Of a stretch of 64,000 nt of DNA, positions 37,801 to 49,884 are shown piece after piece. The stretch spans positions 14,074,001 to 14,138,000 of the forward strand of contig NC_135251.1 of NCBI RefSeq assembly GCF_964204865.1. Direction: 5' to 3'. How positions within the stretch are numbered: position 1 is the stretch's first letter; every line of letters starts with the position of its first letter. The DNA comes from Styela clava (Eukaryota > Chordata > Ascidiacea > Stolidobranchia > Styelidae). Both the position numbers and the translations under genes were made by a program. Below the pieces are notes generated by a model. It was given only the letters and a program-made list of their open reading frames with translations, ran no database searches and had not been told where the DNA came from.

Positions 37801-40800
37801 TCTCTAAGCTTCGATTTTATAAAAATTGGGGTCGCGAAAAAAAAACTTCGGGAACCACTGGTTTAGGGTATTGTGTCAACCACTATCCACTAGATTCTCT
37901 ATCGCATGTATAACCAATCTATAGTACTTAATCACTTAATGTATCAATGTTGCTGCTTACCCTACTATCATTACTTTATCCATTTAGTTAAGGATGCAAG
38001 ACATTGCTTTGAGCAAGATTTATGAAAGTAAATGTGAGAAAATCAATCACTAACAGCAACATTTGAAACAATAATTCAGCAATTCTCTAAATTAATTTAA
38101 ACTGAGGAATAATATCCCTCATCTTTCTGGGCTTGTATAAATGATAATAAATATTTGTCTATCAGAGAATAGAAAAGCTGAAAGCTTCTTGATGCTGACA
38201 ATAAAAATTATGTTGGTGTCACTCACCCATAATTTGGTATGTGACCACTTTGTCTATAATGACTTGTGCTGCAAAATAAAGCATTAGATAATGAAAAAAA
38301 CTATTTTTAAAATTCCTACCATTCAAGAGAATATTTTTGTAAGAATATGTTACAATATTCCTAAAAAAATTGGTACTCCCGAAGTATGGGAACCAAGATG
38401 GCGGACACCGGAACGTAGCGTGTGTATCAAGTTAAGGTTAGGCCATAATTTTATTTCAATTTTCCTTATTTTAATTCTATTAGGAGTTCTGAGACTAGCC
38501 AAGTGACTCCCATAGTATTTGTACCTGAAATTATGGCCTAACCAACCTGGTACACATACTACATTGCGGTATCCGCCATCTTGGTTCACATACTTTGGGA
38601 GTACCAAAAAATCTGCAACAAATGGCAAAACTCATTAATTTTTGCCCATTCCATAAAATTATAGGAAAATTAATTCTGGTCTAAGTCATTTGAATTAGAG
38701 TTCTATATAGCGGAAACACAATACATCAATAATTCGTTTTTAGTTACTTAATTGAGATAAATATAAAATGTACATACTAATCAACGTCTTTTGATCTCAA
38801 ATATCCATTTCTTGCTTGAAACCAATCCCAAGATCTTCCTAATCTCTGTGAATATATATAGTACAAAATTACAACAAAATACAAGTACAACCATGTATTC
38901 CCTATCAAAAGTTTCCAAGAGAAGATTCTATGATGTCATATGATTTTATCATTATATCAGGTCATATTATGTGCACGTACTGGGCTAGTGGTGAGAGCGA
39001 ATGTTGACATTTTGAAAAAAAAATATTTGATAAAATCACAAAATAATAGATTTTTTAAACAGATATTTTTTCAATCAACACGTTAAGCCATATTAACCAA
39101 AGTGTTTCAATGAAGAGTTGGAGGAGTTCAAAATCAAAATATATGCTTTTCCTCATATTATCGAAACAGCTTCTTCAAGCTTCATTCTTTTGAGTTGAGG
39201 TCCGCATTAGGCAGATACTGCTGAACTATATTTGCCCATGGGTTAGAAATTTCGGGTCAAAACACTGGTCACTCATTTCAATGTCAGACCCAGGTTTTAT
39301 CCAAGATGTAATTTATTGTATATACCAATATATTGGTATTGTATATATTGAGTTTCCCAAACTTTTTGGACTGCAGTGCAGACCCCCATTTGTGAATTTT
39401 TGTTTTGATGGAACACCATCCCAAGCCTCACACCATCCCAAGCCTCACACTTGTAGGTCGATGCAAAAGGCAATAAAATTTTACCATACTTGCCTTTTTC
39501 TGACAGCAATGGATATCCGCAACGCTCAACCAAAAAATGCAATGAATTTTTTATTCATTTTTCATGTCGCTGCTGACCCCCTGTGCAGTTATCACGAATC
39601 CCAGTTTGAGAAACCGTGGTATATACCATGCTTAATTAGGAAAACACACAGATCTGTTTGTGACATGTCTGCCATATTCAATTTCGTTATTTATCTATCA
39701 ACAACATTACAGTATCTCTGCTATATATTGGACTCATACATCTTCTTATATACAACTTTACTTATACAAGTAAAAGAGTGTCACCTTATAAATCTTTGTC
39801 ATGTACAGTACAATAAACTGAAATTTGATTCTGTTTACGCAACAACTGATGCTTTCCCTCCGAAATGGAAGTCTTGTATTCTCCAATCTAAATTTGTTAT
39901 CTCTTGCTAGAATATAATGAAAAGCTTTAATCTTCCTTAATATTTATTTTGCTCACTACCTGATTCGCTAATTGTAGATCATAGGTCATGGGTGAGTTTA
40001 GAAATTAGGAACTAACTTGACTTAATTCCAGTAATAAATTCTGCAAAAGAAATTGGATTCCCTCGCAGTGCTTCTGTCAAATAGTATGACCTTTAACCTG
40101 ACTCAGAATTGACACAAATCTGTCTAACTCGGAAGTCGCAAATCTCTGACTCACAGCTTCATACTTTATAAACAGGTGGATTTAACTATGCCATAATTTG
40201 ATAGACTTTGACTAAAATTTGATATTGATGACTTACCGGTGGTCCCGATAATGTCACTTACATATATGCGAGAAAACTACATACTTGATAAATACCATAT
40301 GACAAGTACCGGTAATAATAATTGAAAGTTTTCCACATTGACTATGCAGACCTAATGGTACAATAAGCATCGAAAGCTATTAAAATTCATGAATATACTA
40401 TGAATTACATAAAATAAAAACAGAATTTCATAGCTTAGGTATGCTTTCCATATTGACATTATAGTATATGACTAGAAGTGGCCGCAGTGGCCTAATGATG
40501 ACATTGCAAGTTAAAATCTAGGGTCTACCACAGCACTCAAGATGTAATGAATTGGTTGGGCAATGCCAACCCGAAACTATAGTACCTAACAGTGGTCGCT
40601 TGTGCATAGCCTTGTTAGGAGCAAAAGGATATAAAAATGTTGGGTACTCCTGAAGTATGCGTATCAAGATGGCGGACACCGGAACGTAGTATGTGTACCG
40701 GGTTAGGGTTACACCATAATTTTAATCCAATTTTCTATATTTTAGTCCTATTATGAGTTCGGGACTAGCCAAGTGACTCCCGTAGCATTTGTACCTAAAA

Positions 40801-43800
40801 TTATGGCCTAACCTTAACCTGGTACACATACTACGTTCCGGTGTCCCCCATCTTGGTACGCATACTTCAGGAGCGCCAAATGTTGTATATGCAATGTGTA
40901 TGGAATATTTTCATATCACTAAACTGGTGAGATAAATTTGCAGGTCTGAAGATTCAAATAACAACCTTATGGAAAGTAAATTTGTGGGGCGTAACACTAT
41001 ACAAACTCACCTGGCATTGTTCTGATGTTGGTCGATATCTTTTCATCCAATCTGTAAATCTCTGTGATATTGGATCTGCCATCTTTTCCATTGTACTTGG
41101 TCTTGGTTTAATTTTTGGGGGTAGTTTACTGTCCCAATTTACATAATCAAATGAGCTAGTAATAAAATTAGAAAATGTTAAAAAATTATTAAATAAATAT
41201 ACTAGACATATAAATGCAGATCGTGTAGCAAAGTTATAATGCATTTTACAGAATACTAGAAAATACCATAAAATATTACACTAGAAATACTTACTTTATA
41301 CATGGTCTGCTAATGAAGGTTTTTTCATATTTAGAAAAGAAAATAGGAAAGACATGCAAATAGTAGATGAATGAAGGAAACAAAAATGAATCGTCGCTTT
41401 TCAGTCACATACCGAGCTTTTGTTTATTCACTATTTATATATGTATGCAGAAATTGTGTTTTCTTGGTCTGACAAATAAAATAAACTCTCTCTCCCATCA
41501 AAGACTCATTACAGGTCTTTTGCATACCTTTGTGTTCCACTTGTAAACATATATTTTTTTGCAGCTTTATCTCTCCAACTTTCATCAGAAAAATTGAAAG
41601 TTCCAACAGCTAGGTTTGAATGTTCTTTGCTAGGTTTAGGTATTGCTTTTTCATCAGTTGTCCAACCCCCACATTCAGCTCTTAATTTTATGTCCGTCAC
41701 CTGAATATAACATGAATTTATCAATATGCTTTTTTAAAATGCACGTATGGTCAATGCAATGTTCTAAGACCTCTCAATGAGAGAAAATCAGACAACAATC
41801 GCAGGTTATACCTGATATATGAAAGATATCAGATATTTGTCACACTTGATTTCACCGAAAAACTGTAATACAATATAAATTAAAACACATCAGTTAAAGA
41901 TCGATGAAATAATTATGAAATTTTGAAATCAAATGAGATGAATTTTGTTCTACTATCAAGCAATTTCATTCATATATACAGATAATTCTCGGTGCATTAA
42001 ACAGAATGATGACATCCTATATGAAAATGATAAAAAACCTGACCATTTTTTCAGAGCAGCGGGTGAAGGTGTCAAACCCACTGGCACTCATGTATAGGAC
42101 GCGGTGAAGCCTCTTTATTAATATTACTTCTTTAGTCAAGTCGGTGAATAGGCAACAGAAAATGATGTAGTTATATAAATGAATGCTTGATATATTCTTG
42201 GATTAGCAAGTACTACTGCTTTAAAAAAAAAATAAGTCATACTTTTCTTGCACTCCATAAACCTTCTCTATCTTGAGGAGTCATTTCATCATATAGTGGA
42301 TCACTCGGTGGTGTTTGGGGTCTTGCACTATCTGGAGGTTTAGTTGATGGAGTGCCATGCTGAATTTTGTCACTGGATTGGGCCATTGATGGTATACTAT
42401 CAAAAAAAATAATGACACTAACTTTGGGTATCGATTTGTGAAAATCAACATGATTTTTTATTTTTCCTTAGAATAATTTGACCAGAAGAATTCTGAATAA
42501 TCTATTCTATTTGATGTCATCTTCATTCCTGCTACAGCATCCGTGCATTATACACATAGGGATCTACTTCAAGAAAGGCAAAGAGGAAGAAAAGGGTTTC
42601 ACGCAATCCCAACTGATAATTAAGTTTGAATGAGTTGTCTAAAAGCATGACCACACGGAGGTAAAATCTTGACATCAAAATGTTTGGCAAAAGCTTATTG
42701 TTTTCCACTTTTGCATTTGTAACACTGTAAAAACTGTGCATGGAATGTAACTTTTTACGTCACACCTAAATCGCCCGCAAAATTTTTGGCCCGACCCTGC
42801 TCCGGTGATTCAATACTTTATTGAGTTTGTATGACTACTAAGCTATGTACTTACTTTTTGACATTTGTTTCTAAATCTTTATCAGCTCCTGCACTTATAA
42901 ATCCTGACGCAGGGTCAATGATCGGATGATTATCTCGATGCGGAGCAAGTGAATAACCGTAGTGTGGTGCAACTGCATGTTTATTCCATTTTATAAATGC
43001 AGGACTGTCTTTGTATCGTGCCTAGAAATTTAAATCAATAACGCATTATAACTCAGATGCTTATGATAACATGTTTTATTAAAAAAAGATAGGATTTACA
43101 TATTCATCCTGGGGGAAAGAGGAAAGCCGATAAGACGACTTAACCATATGGTGAACCACGGCCTTTCGTCCGGTTACCATTCCATGTCGTATATGGGATT
43201 AGTTAGTTATTTGTTTTTCGGAAGCATGGACTTGATGGTGGAGGAAGCCGTAACCGACCAGCGAATATGTGAACCACCCTACAGCGGCGAGAAGTCCAGC
43301 AATCCTCTTGCACATTACTATCCCCGCATGGGATTCGAACCTGCGAACCCACACAGAGTAATCAGAGGTGTGGTGGCAAGCGTATTCCTAACTCTTAGCA
43401 CAATTGAAATTTAAAATTAAACATTGGTTAAATAGTTTGAATCAATAGAATAGAACCTAAGCACTGAAAATGAATATTTACGTAAAGAAATATAAAGTAC
43501 TTAATATTTTGTTTTTTATTCTACCATCTATTACCAAATGTGAGCGACTGTTGAATCCATATAAAATTTAATACTTTACGACATATGATATAAATGACTT
43601 CATGAAATAGACACTATATAGATTGAAATTTTATATAGCATATATTCCAAGGCAGCAAACAGTTTTGTGTGCTAATGAAACTTGGTTGGATTGAGTTTAA
43701 AACAAATTAACTAAATATAAATTTCGATTATTTCTACGTTGCCACCGCACCTCTAATTACTCTGCGTGGGTTTCGCAGGTTCAAATCCCATGCAGGGATG

Positions 43801-44236
43801 GTTATGTGCGAGAGGATTGCTGGACTCCTCGCCGTTGTTGGGTGGTTCACGTAACCGCTGGTCGGTTACGGATTCCTCCACCACCAAGTCCATGCTTCTA
43901 AAAACAAACAATATAACTAATCCCATCCCCGACTTGGAATGGTAACTGGACGAGAGGCCGTGGTTCGCCATATGGATAAGCCGTCTTATCGTCTTTCCTC
44001 TCCCCCGGGATAAATATGTAAATCCTATCCTATCCTAAATCTACAGAGGTGAGGTATGGACCCACCTGAAAGCTGGGAAAATCGTAATGTCCTCCTGGAC
44101 CTTTGATACTTGGAAACTTAGTATGCCTCAGTGCTCGGTGATATTCAATTAATTCCATAAAATTGCCTTGAGCATTATTGTCTGATCTGAGAATCGTATG
44201 CATTGATGGTCGTGGATGAAGTGCGGTTTCAGCCAT
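34811..44236 (-). CDS. Sperm-associated microtubule inner protein-like, 382 aa, nine exons
   Basis: Exons in transcription order: 44236-44066, 43021-42855, 42396-42243, 41700-41528, 41155-41011, 38845-38778, 38268-38227, 35460-35353, 34931-34811. All junctions have GT-AG borders and matching phase. The start is the first ATG (MAETALHP), in a CCATGGC context. The protein has no signal peptide or membrane segment and is rich in short Pro/Gly/aromatic turns: KGPGGHYDFPSF, APHYGYSLAPHRDNHP, PPSDPLYDEMTPQDREGLW, SWDWFQARNGY, RPNIPGYAGSTHWVGIHPAR and a PMPTPPNTSPWAKRAP tail. IPGYxG...H repeats of this kind are typical of ciliary doublet-microtubule inner proteins (SPMIP group); the SPATA48/SPMIP7 type fits size and ending best. 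Assignment to that family is recall, not alignment; the exon model is firm. Introns hold many SINEs and MITEs. Confidence 0.75.
35650..35945 (+). repeat. tRNA-derived SINE, family 1
   Basis: B box GGTTCGAATCCTG, then GAGAGGATTGCTGGA, TTCCTCCACCATCAAGTCCA, GACGAGAGGCTGTGG and a CCCCGGGATAAG end. Lies in intron 7 of the 34811-44236 gene (minus strand). Confidence 0.85.
36533..37860. mobile_element. Non-autonomous hAT element, 1328 bp
   Basis: Termini CAGTGGTTCCCAAACTGCGG and CTTCGGGAACCACTG, with GGGTCGCGA repeats inside both ends. A perfect 8-bp target-site duplication GTTTAGGG flanks it (36525-36532, 37861-37868). No transposase motif was seen; a 157-codon minus-strand frame over the left end is a by-product of the terminal sequence. 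Confidence 0.92.
38372..38605. mobile_element. Near-palindromic MITE, family M1, copy 2
   Basis: 234 bp from GGTACTCCCGAAG to its complement, flanked by AAAAAATT / AAAAAATC (7 of 8). Same arms as 22358-22593. Lies between exons 6 and 7 of the 34811-44236 gene. Confidence 0.88.
39349..39617. mobile_element. Short hAT-type element, 269 bp
   Basis: Termini GAGTTTCCCAAACTTTTTGG and CAGTTTGAGAAACCGTG are imperfect inverted repeats flanked by GTATATAT / GTATATAC. Inside, the 17-base unit ACCATCCCAAGCCTCAC is repeated twice (about 39415-39449). A 209-codon frame across it is not considered a gene. Confidence 0.65.
40643..40877. mobile_element. Near-palindromic MITE, family M1, copy 3
   Basis: 235 bp from GGTACTCCTGAAG to CTTCAGGAGCGCC, with a perfect 8-bp duplication AAATGTTG on both sides (40635-40642, 40878-40885). 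This copy fixes the family's ends and target size. Confidence 0.92.
42470..42640. repeat. Dispersed repeat shared with 49500-49620
   Basis: Both stretches have the order CTATT / ATTCC(T/A)GCTACAG(C/T)ATCC, TATAC, GGATC, AGGAAG and a TCGCGCAA(C/T)CC- or CACGCAATCC-like end before CAACT. Class unknown. Confidence 0.5.
43100..43400 (-). repeat. tRNA-derived SINE, family 1, reverse
   Basis: Complement of the family body: GATAAGACGACTTA, GTGAACCACGGCC, GTCCGGTTACCATTCCA, ATGGACTTGATGGTGGAGGA, then B box (GGGATTCGAACCTGC as written on +). It lies head-on to the copy at 43735. Both are in intron 1 of the minus-strand gene. Confidence 0.88.
43735..44035 (+). repeat. tRNA-derived SINE, family 1, full length
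   Basis: Head GCCACCGCACCTC..., B box GGTTCAAATCCCATG, body as in the other copies, CCCCCGGGATAAATATGTAA and a short (ATCCT)n 3' tail at about 44019-44035. It is the best copy for defining the family. Confidence 0.88.
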
Positions 44237-47200
44237 GGTTTTGGCTTTTTCGATCACTACAGCTACAAAACGGGGCCGAAATTACTCTTTGTGAGTATCT
44301 GTTATAGTCCACTTCAATAAAAATTTCAAGGAAGAAACATCAGAACTGTACTTAATTTGAATAAAGGACGGCACTGCAGCATGAAAGTCCACTGAACGCA
44401 GGATTGTTAGAACGCGTTGTGTGTCCAGGGCAACGAGGTCAGCGATTCGCTTGAGCGGAGACAGGGTCATATTATAACGTGTGTTTGTTCTTCAAAAATC
44501 TTATACCGTATTTCCCGGCGAATAAGTCTAACCGGTAATTAAGACGAGGCCCGTTTTTAAGCCTGAAAAATGGGTTTTTGCATAAAACCTGCCAATAAGT
44601 CGGGGTAGTAAAAACGCATCAACATCGGGATCTCAAATTACCATGCAATTCCTTTTTAAGCGGTCGCCGCGTTTAGGCATTGGTTAAAAATAGCCTATAA
44701 TGACGTTTTCTTGTAGTGTAATATTCAATACATAATAACTACGAAAATTCAAACTATCTAATTGTGTTCAACTCGCGATTGCGTCCACCATAAAATAATA
44801 TTATCTGATACATAAGGCGACACCAAAAAAATGAAAATTATCATACTCGCTTGATAAGACGACCCCCCCCCCCCAAAAAAAAAAAAAATCAGGCCAAAAA
44901 TTTGGGCCTAGAAAAGCGACTTATTAGAATATAAGGTTAGTTAGCCAGTTTTTTGTTTGTTTCAGAAGCATGGACTTGATGGTGGGCACGTTGGCACACG
45001 ACACATGAATTATCATTGCCAAAAAACTAGGGGTATTAGGGGAAAACATTTCGTTTGGGCTTTTTTTCTACTGCTAACTGTAATGAAAATACGCTTGTGC
45101 GCTTGTGATCACGGTCCGAGAGAATTGTCTCTTGCGTGCCGACAGGTATGTCGCCTAATGGCCTAGACTGAGAATGCCAACTACCCGAAAAAGGTTGTCC
45201 TTGGCTAATGTTATGTTGGCTCGTCGATTGGGTCTATCATGAGAAAGAAAGAGCAAATCCACCTCACCATGAAGAATATATTTAGCATAGTTGAATCGAA
45301 TTGTCTAATGTGGATCTAATGTAATATTCTACGTCATGCTATTCAGTTTCAGTATTTGGAATCGTGCTGCAAATAAAAATGAAGAAAGCAATTGGAAATA
45401 ATTGCAGCTGTTGGAATACTTAAAATGAAACTTAGTTTCTAGCGAGTGATGCCTCATCGGTTCTTGCGCATACCAAGGCATGATCTTCTTGTCATTTCCA
45501 AGCTCTTCAAAATAAACTATATATAGTTACCTAACTTAAGGGATTGAAATGAGGGTCCGTAAAACAAATTTAGAAATAGGACTCCAAATTTCAATGACGT
45601 AGCCATCACTCCGCCGCTAAATAGATTAATTGCAATGAACTGGATTGAAGGACCTTTTACGCATATCTCTCCGTCTTGTGAACTAACAAAACAGACTATG
45701 CTCTATATAAATACTTTTTATTCACATGAACTTATAGAAATAGGAATCCTTACACACAAACAAGCACACACGAAACCTGCTAACCTACCAATCTCTAACG
45801 TGATAATATAAAAGCTTTATTTTATCTTGTTATGACTAAAATGATTGTGGTGAACAAAACAAAATAACCTGGATAAATAAAATGAACATTATATTATTAA
45901 CGAACTGATAACTACTTCCATAACGCAATTATGATATAATGTAATACATACCGAAGATAATACATATGTTGTTTGCTAAGTCAAACTGTGGACATTCCGC
46001 CCTTCCAAGCTCAATATTTTCCCCTGCAACTTATTATCTGATTACACAGAGCCTTGTTCGGATGGAAGCGAAACGTCCCGGATGAGAAATATGTGATATT
46101 GTTTTGAGCATAATATTATAGGCATCCTGTCATCCTGAATGTTTCTATTTGTGATATTTCAATCAAACTTCTGCACAATCATTCATCGATTAAACAGAGG
46201 ACAATGCTTGAATATTTACACACGATGGTAGTACCGGCAAGTGATCATATATCGTTCATTGAGTATCAACTCGCCCGAAGTAATAGACGAAACCCGCGTG
46301 TAGGTAAAACTTTTCGAAATTAACCAAATTTGAAATAAAACAAGTAACTTTGAATAAGGCAGTCTTAAAAAATTAGAAAATAAATTGATGTAATAGACAA
46401 TTTTATGTTGAACGACTTGGGAGCGATTGATTCAATAGTAGGTAAAAAGCATCTGTTTTCAACAGCAATACTACTTACTACGAGTTGTTTCTATAAATAG
46501 TCAGATTCTGAATATAAAAACGAAAAATCTCAAGAATCAATTGGTCAATACAGAAACATTTCACAATAAAGTAGGAACATTATTCAAACAATAGCACTTC
46601 CATTGTACTAAAACCTGCGTTAATTAGAAATAGGCCAACACGAGTAAGTATCGTCAATAATTCCGTCAACCACAACGTTGGCAATTTCTCCCCCTCCACT
46701 GCAATGACCCGACAAGGTAATATCTTCCGGATGGTCAATCGGCAAAACGGATTCCTGTGGTTTGGGTAATCCAAGAATGTCTCTTCCCAGTAGGCTTTCC
46801 AGAGATCCTTTTTGAACAAAGATATGCTTTATAAATGGCGCGAAACTTGAACTTTTCAATTACCAGTGTATTTAGTTGTTTTAGGTTTAAAAACATAACC
46901 ACCTGATTAGTTAGTTACTCGTTCAATTGTAAACTTTGTGTTGGCACATATTTGAAGTTGCAAATGCCTATATTTTCACTCAAGACTAAAGGTTAATCAA
47001 TAAATCAACGAATATTTCCATCCGCAGGCATTAGCATTTTTGTTAACATTGGAAAAAATCTATTTCTTGGCAATCCTTTAGAACCCTTTTTATAAATATG
47101 TGGGTAGGATCGATCTGCTTTCATGTGTAAATATGATGCAAATGTTCACAAGAACTTTCCGGTTGCCACTACACTTTGCAATTTTAACACTGTGCAAATA

Positions 47201-47374
47201 AGTACAAACATCCAATATTAAGACTCAATATTGTTTCACATCAAACTCTGCGTGCTCGAACTTGGCGAAATTTAGATATCTGCAATCTGCATGCCATCCT
47301 TATGGACTTTTCCCCGACCTTTGACCCCCGAATTTTTTTTCCTATACTTCACCATTGCAAAATGTTCAGGGCTA

Positions 47375-47525
47375 TAGAAAGCCGATAAGACGGCTTATCA
47401 GCTAAGGTCAATAAAAAAACAGGAGCCAAGAAGTGACTAGAAGCATCCGGCGCCCATCAACAGCGTAAACAAAAAAAAATATATGGCGAACCACGGCCTC
47501 TCGTCCGGTTACCATTCCAAGTCGG
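47375..47525 (-). repeat. tRNA-derived SINE, family 1, 3' fragment
   Basis: Has GCCGATAAGACGGCTTA and GGCGAACCACGGCCTCTCGT-CCGG, separated by about 85 unrelated bases, and breaks off after CCAAGTCGGGTA. This is a 5'-truncated copy with an insertion. Confidence 0.7.
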
Positions 47526-49424
47526 GTATTTTAAGAGTGCTTTTGCGAAATGGCGCCTGGGGTATGTGTTTTAAACCATCAATATGATTCATGGCATACA
47601 ACAATCTGTTTTTAAAAATATCGGTAAAGAATTTTAGCCTGGTCTATCGCAGCTATTTCTACACCAATTTAGTAAATTAAAACGATCATTGAATTATCTG
47701 ATTTATATTTAAGTTTCCGAAACACAAGTGAAAACTAACGAATAGAGTTCGAAAACGCGAAAACGAGGTAATGTTTACGACCACACTTGAAAATCTGTCT
47801 GAGTGAAAAAAGTATCTGAGCGGAAGCGAAAAGGAAACATTGTTACGTCATTTTTTGCATCTTGCTGATTAGCCTATGTCACGTTGTAAACAAGGAAGTC
47901 GATGCTTGGGGAAAGGTCTATTGAATCGATTGCGTCCTTTTTTTCCATAACAGCATGTTGATATCCAATAGGTTTAAACGTTTCGAACAATCCTGAGAAT
48001 TTATATCTAATATTTTAGAATCGGTATTTTGAAATTCAATTACATATTTTGAAAATTATAATTTACCCAAAATTCAGGGTGAACTTTGAGTTCTTAGCTA
48101 CAAAAAGTTGGAATATTATATCTGATTGAATTATCTTGATATTACTGGTATATATGTTTGTTCACTTACGGTACACAATATATCTTTATTTATATTTCAT
48201 TTATTTATTATTTACATATTGAATAATCCACATTGTGGATCCATTTAAAAAAAAAAAAAAAAGTTGTCTGCTGGTGTTCAAGATTAACAATGGGTTCGCA
48301 GTTTTTTGCGAGAAAGACTTTTTTGGAATGAAATTTATACAGTTATCGCATACCGCAAACAGGCCGATATTGGTATTTAAATTTCAGCTATTTGCTTACT
48401 ATCATATATATCCCCTGAAGCTTTCATTATATTCAATCTCGGTTGCTTGATTGTCAATCAATCAATCGATGCAAATGTTGTCATTCAGTTGTTCACGCCG
48501 TGAAAATTGTACCGGTACCGTACATTTGAAATGTATAAAGATATAAATCCTACGGACTCAATAGTCAAATGGTACTGAACCGAGGTTACATGGTTTAAAA
48601 AGATCGCTGAGTTCTGAATTACAGAATTCTGGAATTACGGTACCGGTACCGATAAGTTAACGTTAGGTCTGGTTAGTTCAGTAGGCCTACTGGTACCTAC
48701 ATAACGGTAGTTTGTTTTGAAGTTACTGTTCTGATGTAGTAGGTATAGTTCCACACAACACTTTCAGATAGATGAAGGTACAAGACAGTCAAAGTCAGAA
48801 CAGCACACTACCGGTACGGTACCGGTACCTGACTACAGTTGACAGAAATGCACTTGCACAGCAACCTGGCAACGGAACTTCCATATCAAATTAGGAACAC
48901 ATGGTACAATTAGGATTCAGTTTTTAATTGTCTACCCACGCACGTGATAGATTGAATTTAGTTTAGCACTAAATAAATGTAATCAGAGTTTTAATCACTT
49001 TTCCCCCAACTTGGCAATTGTAATTCCATAGTACTGTAGTGAGGTAAAAATAGAGTTGATCAGATCCTTTTTTGAGACTTCAGCATAAATAGTAGATGCA
49101 TTAAAAAGTTAACTCACAAAATGATGTCTCACTTCACCTCACTTTCAATCAAAATGTGTTTTACTGATCAAAACAGAGATGTAGGCTATCTTGATCGTCG
49201 CAAATATTTTCATAATGTATGTTAATGATGGGATTTTCAGGAAAACGTCATAATTATCGTAGAAGTTTAAACGCTGGTGTAAACATGAATGTGAATCCGG
49301 GAATAGAAATCGAGTGTGTTGTTCCTTCATCTTTCCATGCTTTACTATGAAGTAAAAATTGTTACATTTTTATATTATTTTTCTACCCATTGCGCAAAAC
49401 CTTAAAATGTTTCGTAAACTGCTT

Positions 49425-49470
49425 GTCTGAGGAAGTCTGACTCTGGTCGGACGAAACGTTACAGAAATAC
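49425..49470 (+). ncRNA. Hammerhead-ribozyme-like motif, probably decayed
   Basis: CTGAGGA, a six-pair stem GTCTGA/TCGGAC with a six-base loop, then CGAAACG reproduces the type I hammerhead core, apart from G where CTGATGA has T. Such motifs occur in Penelope-like and related retroelements. No element body was recognised around it. Confidence 0.4.
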
Positions 49471-49884
49471 ATTTGTGTTAGTGTGCAGCTGGACTCTTTA
49501 ATTGAATAGAATAGTCATGTTTATTCCAGCTACAGTATCCTTGCAGTATACGCATACGGATCCACTGGCATAGAGAAAAGATAGGAAGTTAGTCTCGCGC
49601 AACCCAACTCAAATTTATTTTTCGAAAATGTAAGGAGTCTTTTGTGACATCCTACATTGTGGAAATTTGTTTTTTGAAAACAAATTGTGTTCATTGTACA
49701 GTTGTAGGCTATTTTATTTTCACTTTGGTCATCGTATTATTATCAGTACGGTACTAATTGACTTTAGTCTATAATACTGCTGGGTTCATCCTAAATATCA
49801 AGACTGACAAGCATTTATTTATTCATAATTTTAGAATGACATTTGTATCTAAGTTTTGAAAACTGTTAAATTAGGCATAGAATC

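Larger units (their letters stand above)
44237..49500. other. Repeat-rich, apparently gene-free interval
   Basis: No convincing gene in about 5.3 kb. Visible pieces: a repeat at 44505-44945 starting ACCGTATTTCCCGGCGAATAAG, with C and A homopolymers at 44861-44888; a short family 1 SINE piece near 44965; the SINE fragment at 47375-47525; an A run at 48246-48262; and GTACCGGTAC palindromes at 48510-48830. A 79-codon minus-strand frame at 46620-46859 (ending TYSCWPISN) could be a lone last exon but has no recognisable relatives. Confidence 0.5.

Noticed and set aside
39281-39910. 209-codon plus-strand frame
   Set aside because: It runs through a 269-bp hAT-type element and intronic sequence of the minus-strand gene, with no recognisable domain; treated as chance.
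40480-40640. Possible further tRNA-derived SINE (GTGGCCGCAGTGGCCTAATG head)
   Set aside because: B box is poor and no second copy was found in the window.
44861-44888. C-run followed by A-run
   Set aside because: Simple-sequence slippage inside a repeat; no further meaning inferred.
46620-46859. 79-codon minus-strand frame with LLGRDIL and GGGEIANVVVDGIIDD
   Set aside because: Composition looks protein-like and LLGRDIL recalls retroelement proteases, but no family, no clear acceptor and no partner exons; mentioned only within the gene-free interval.
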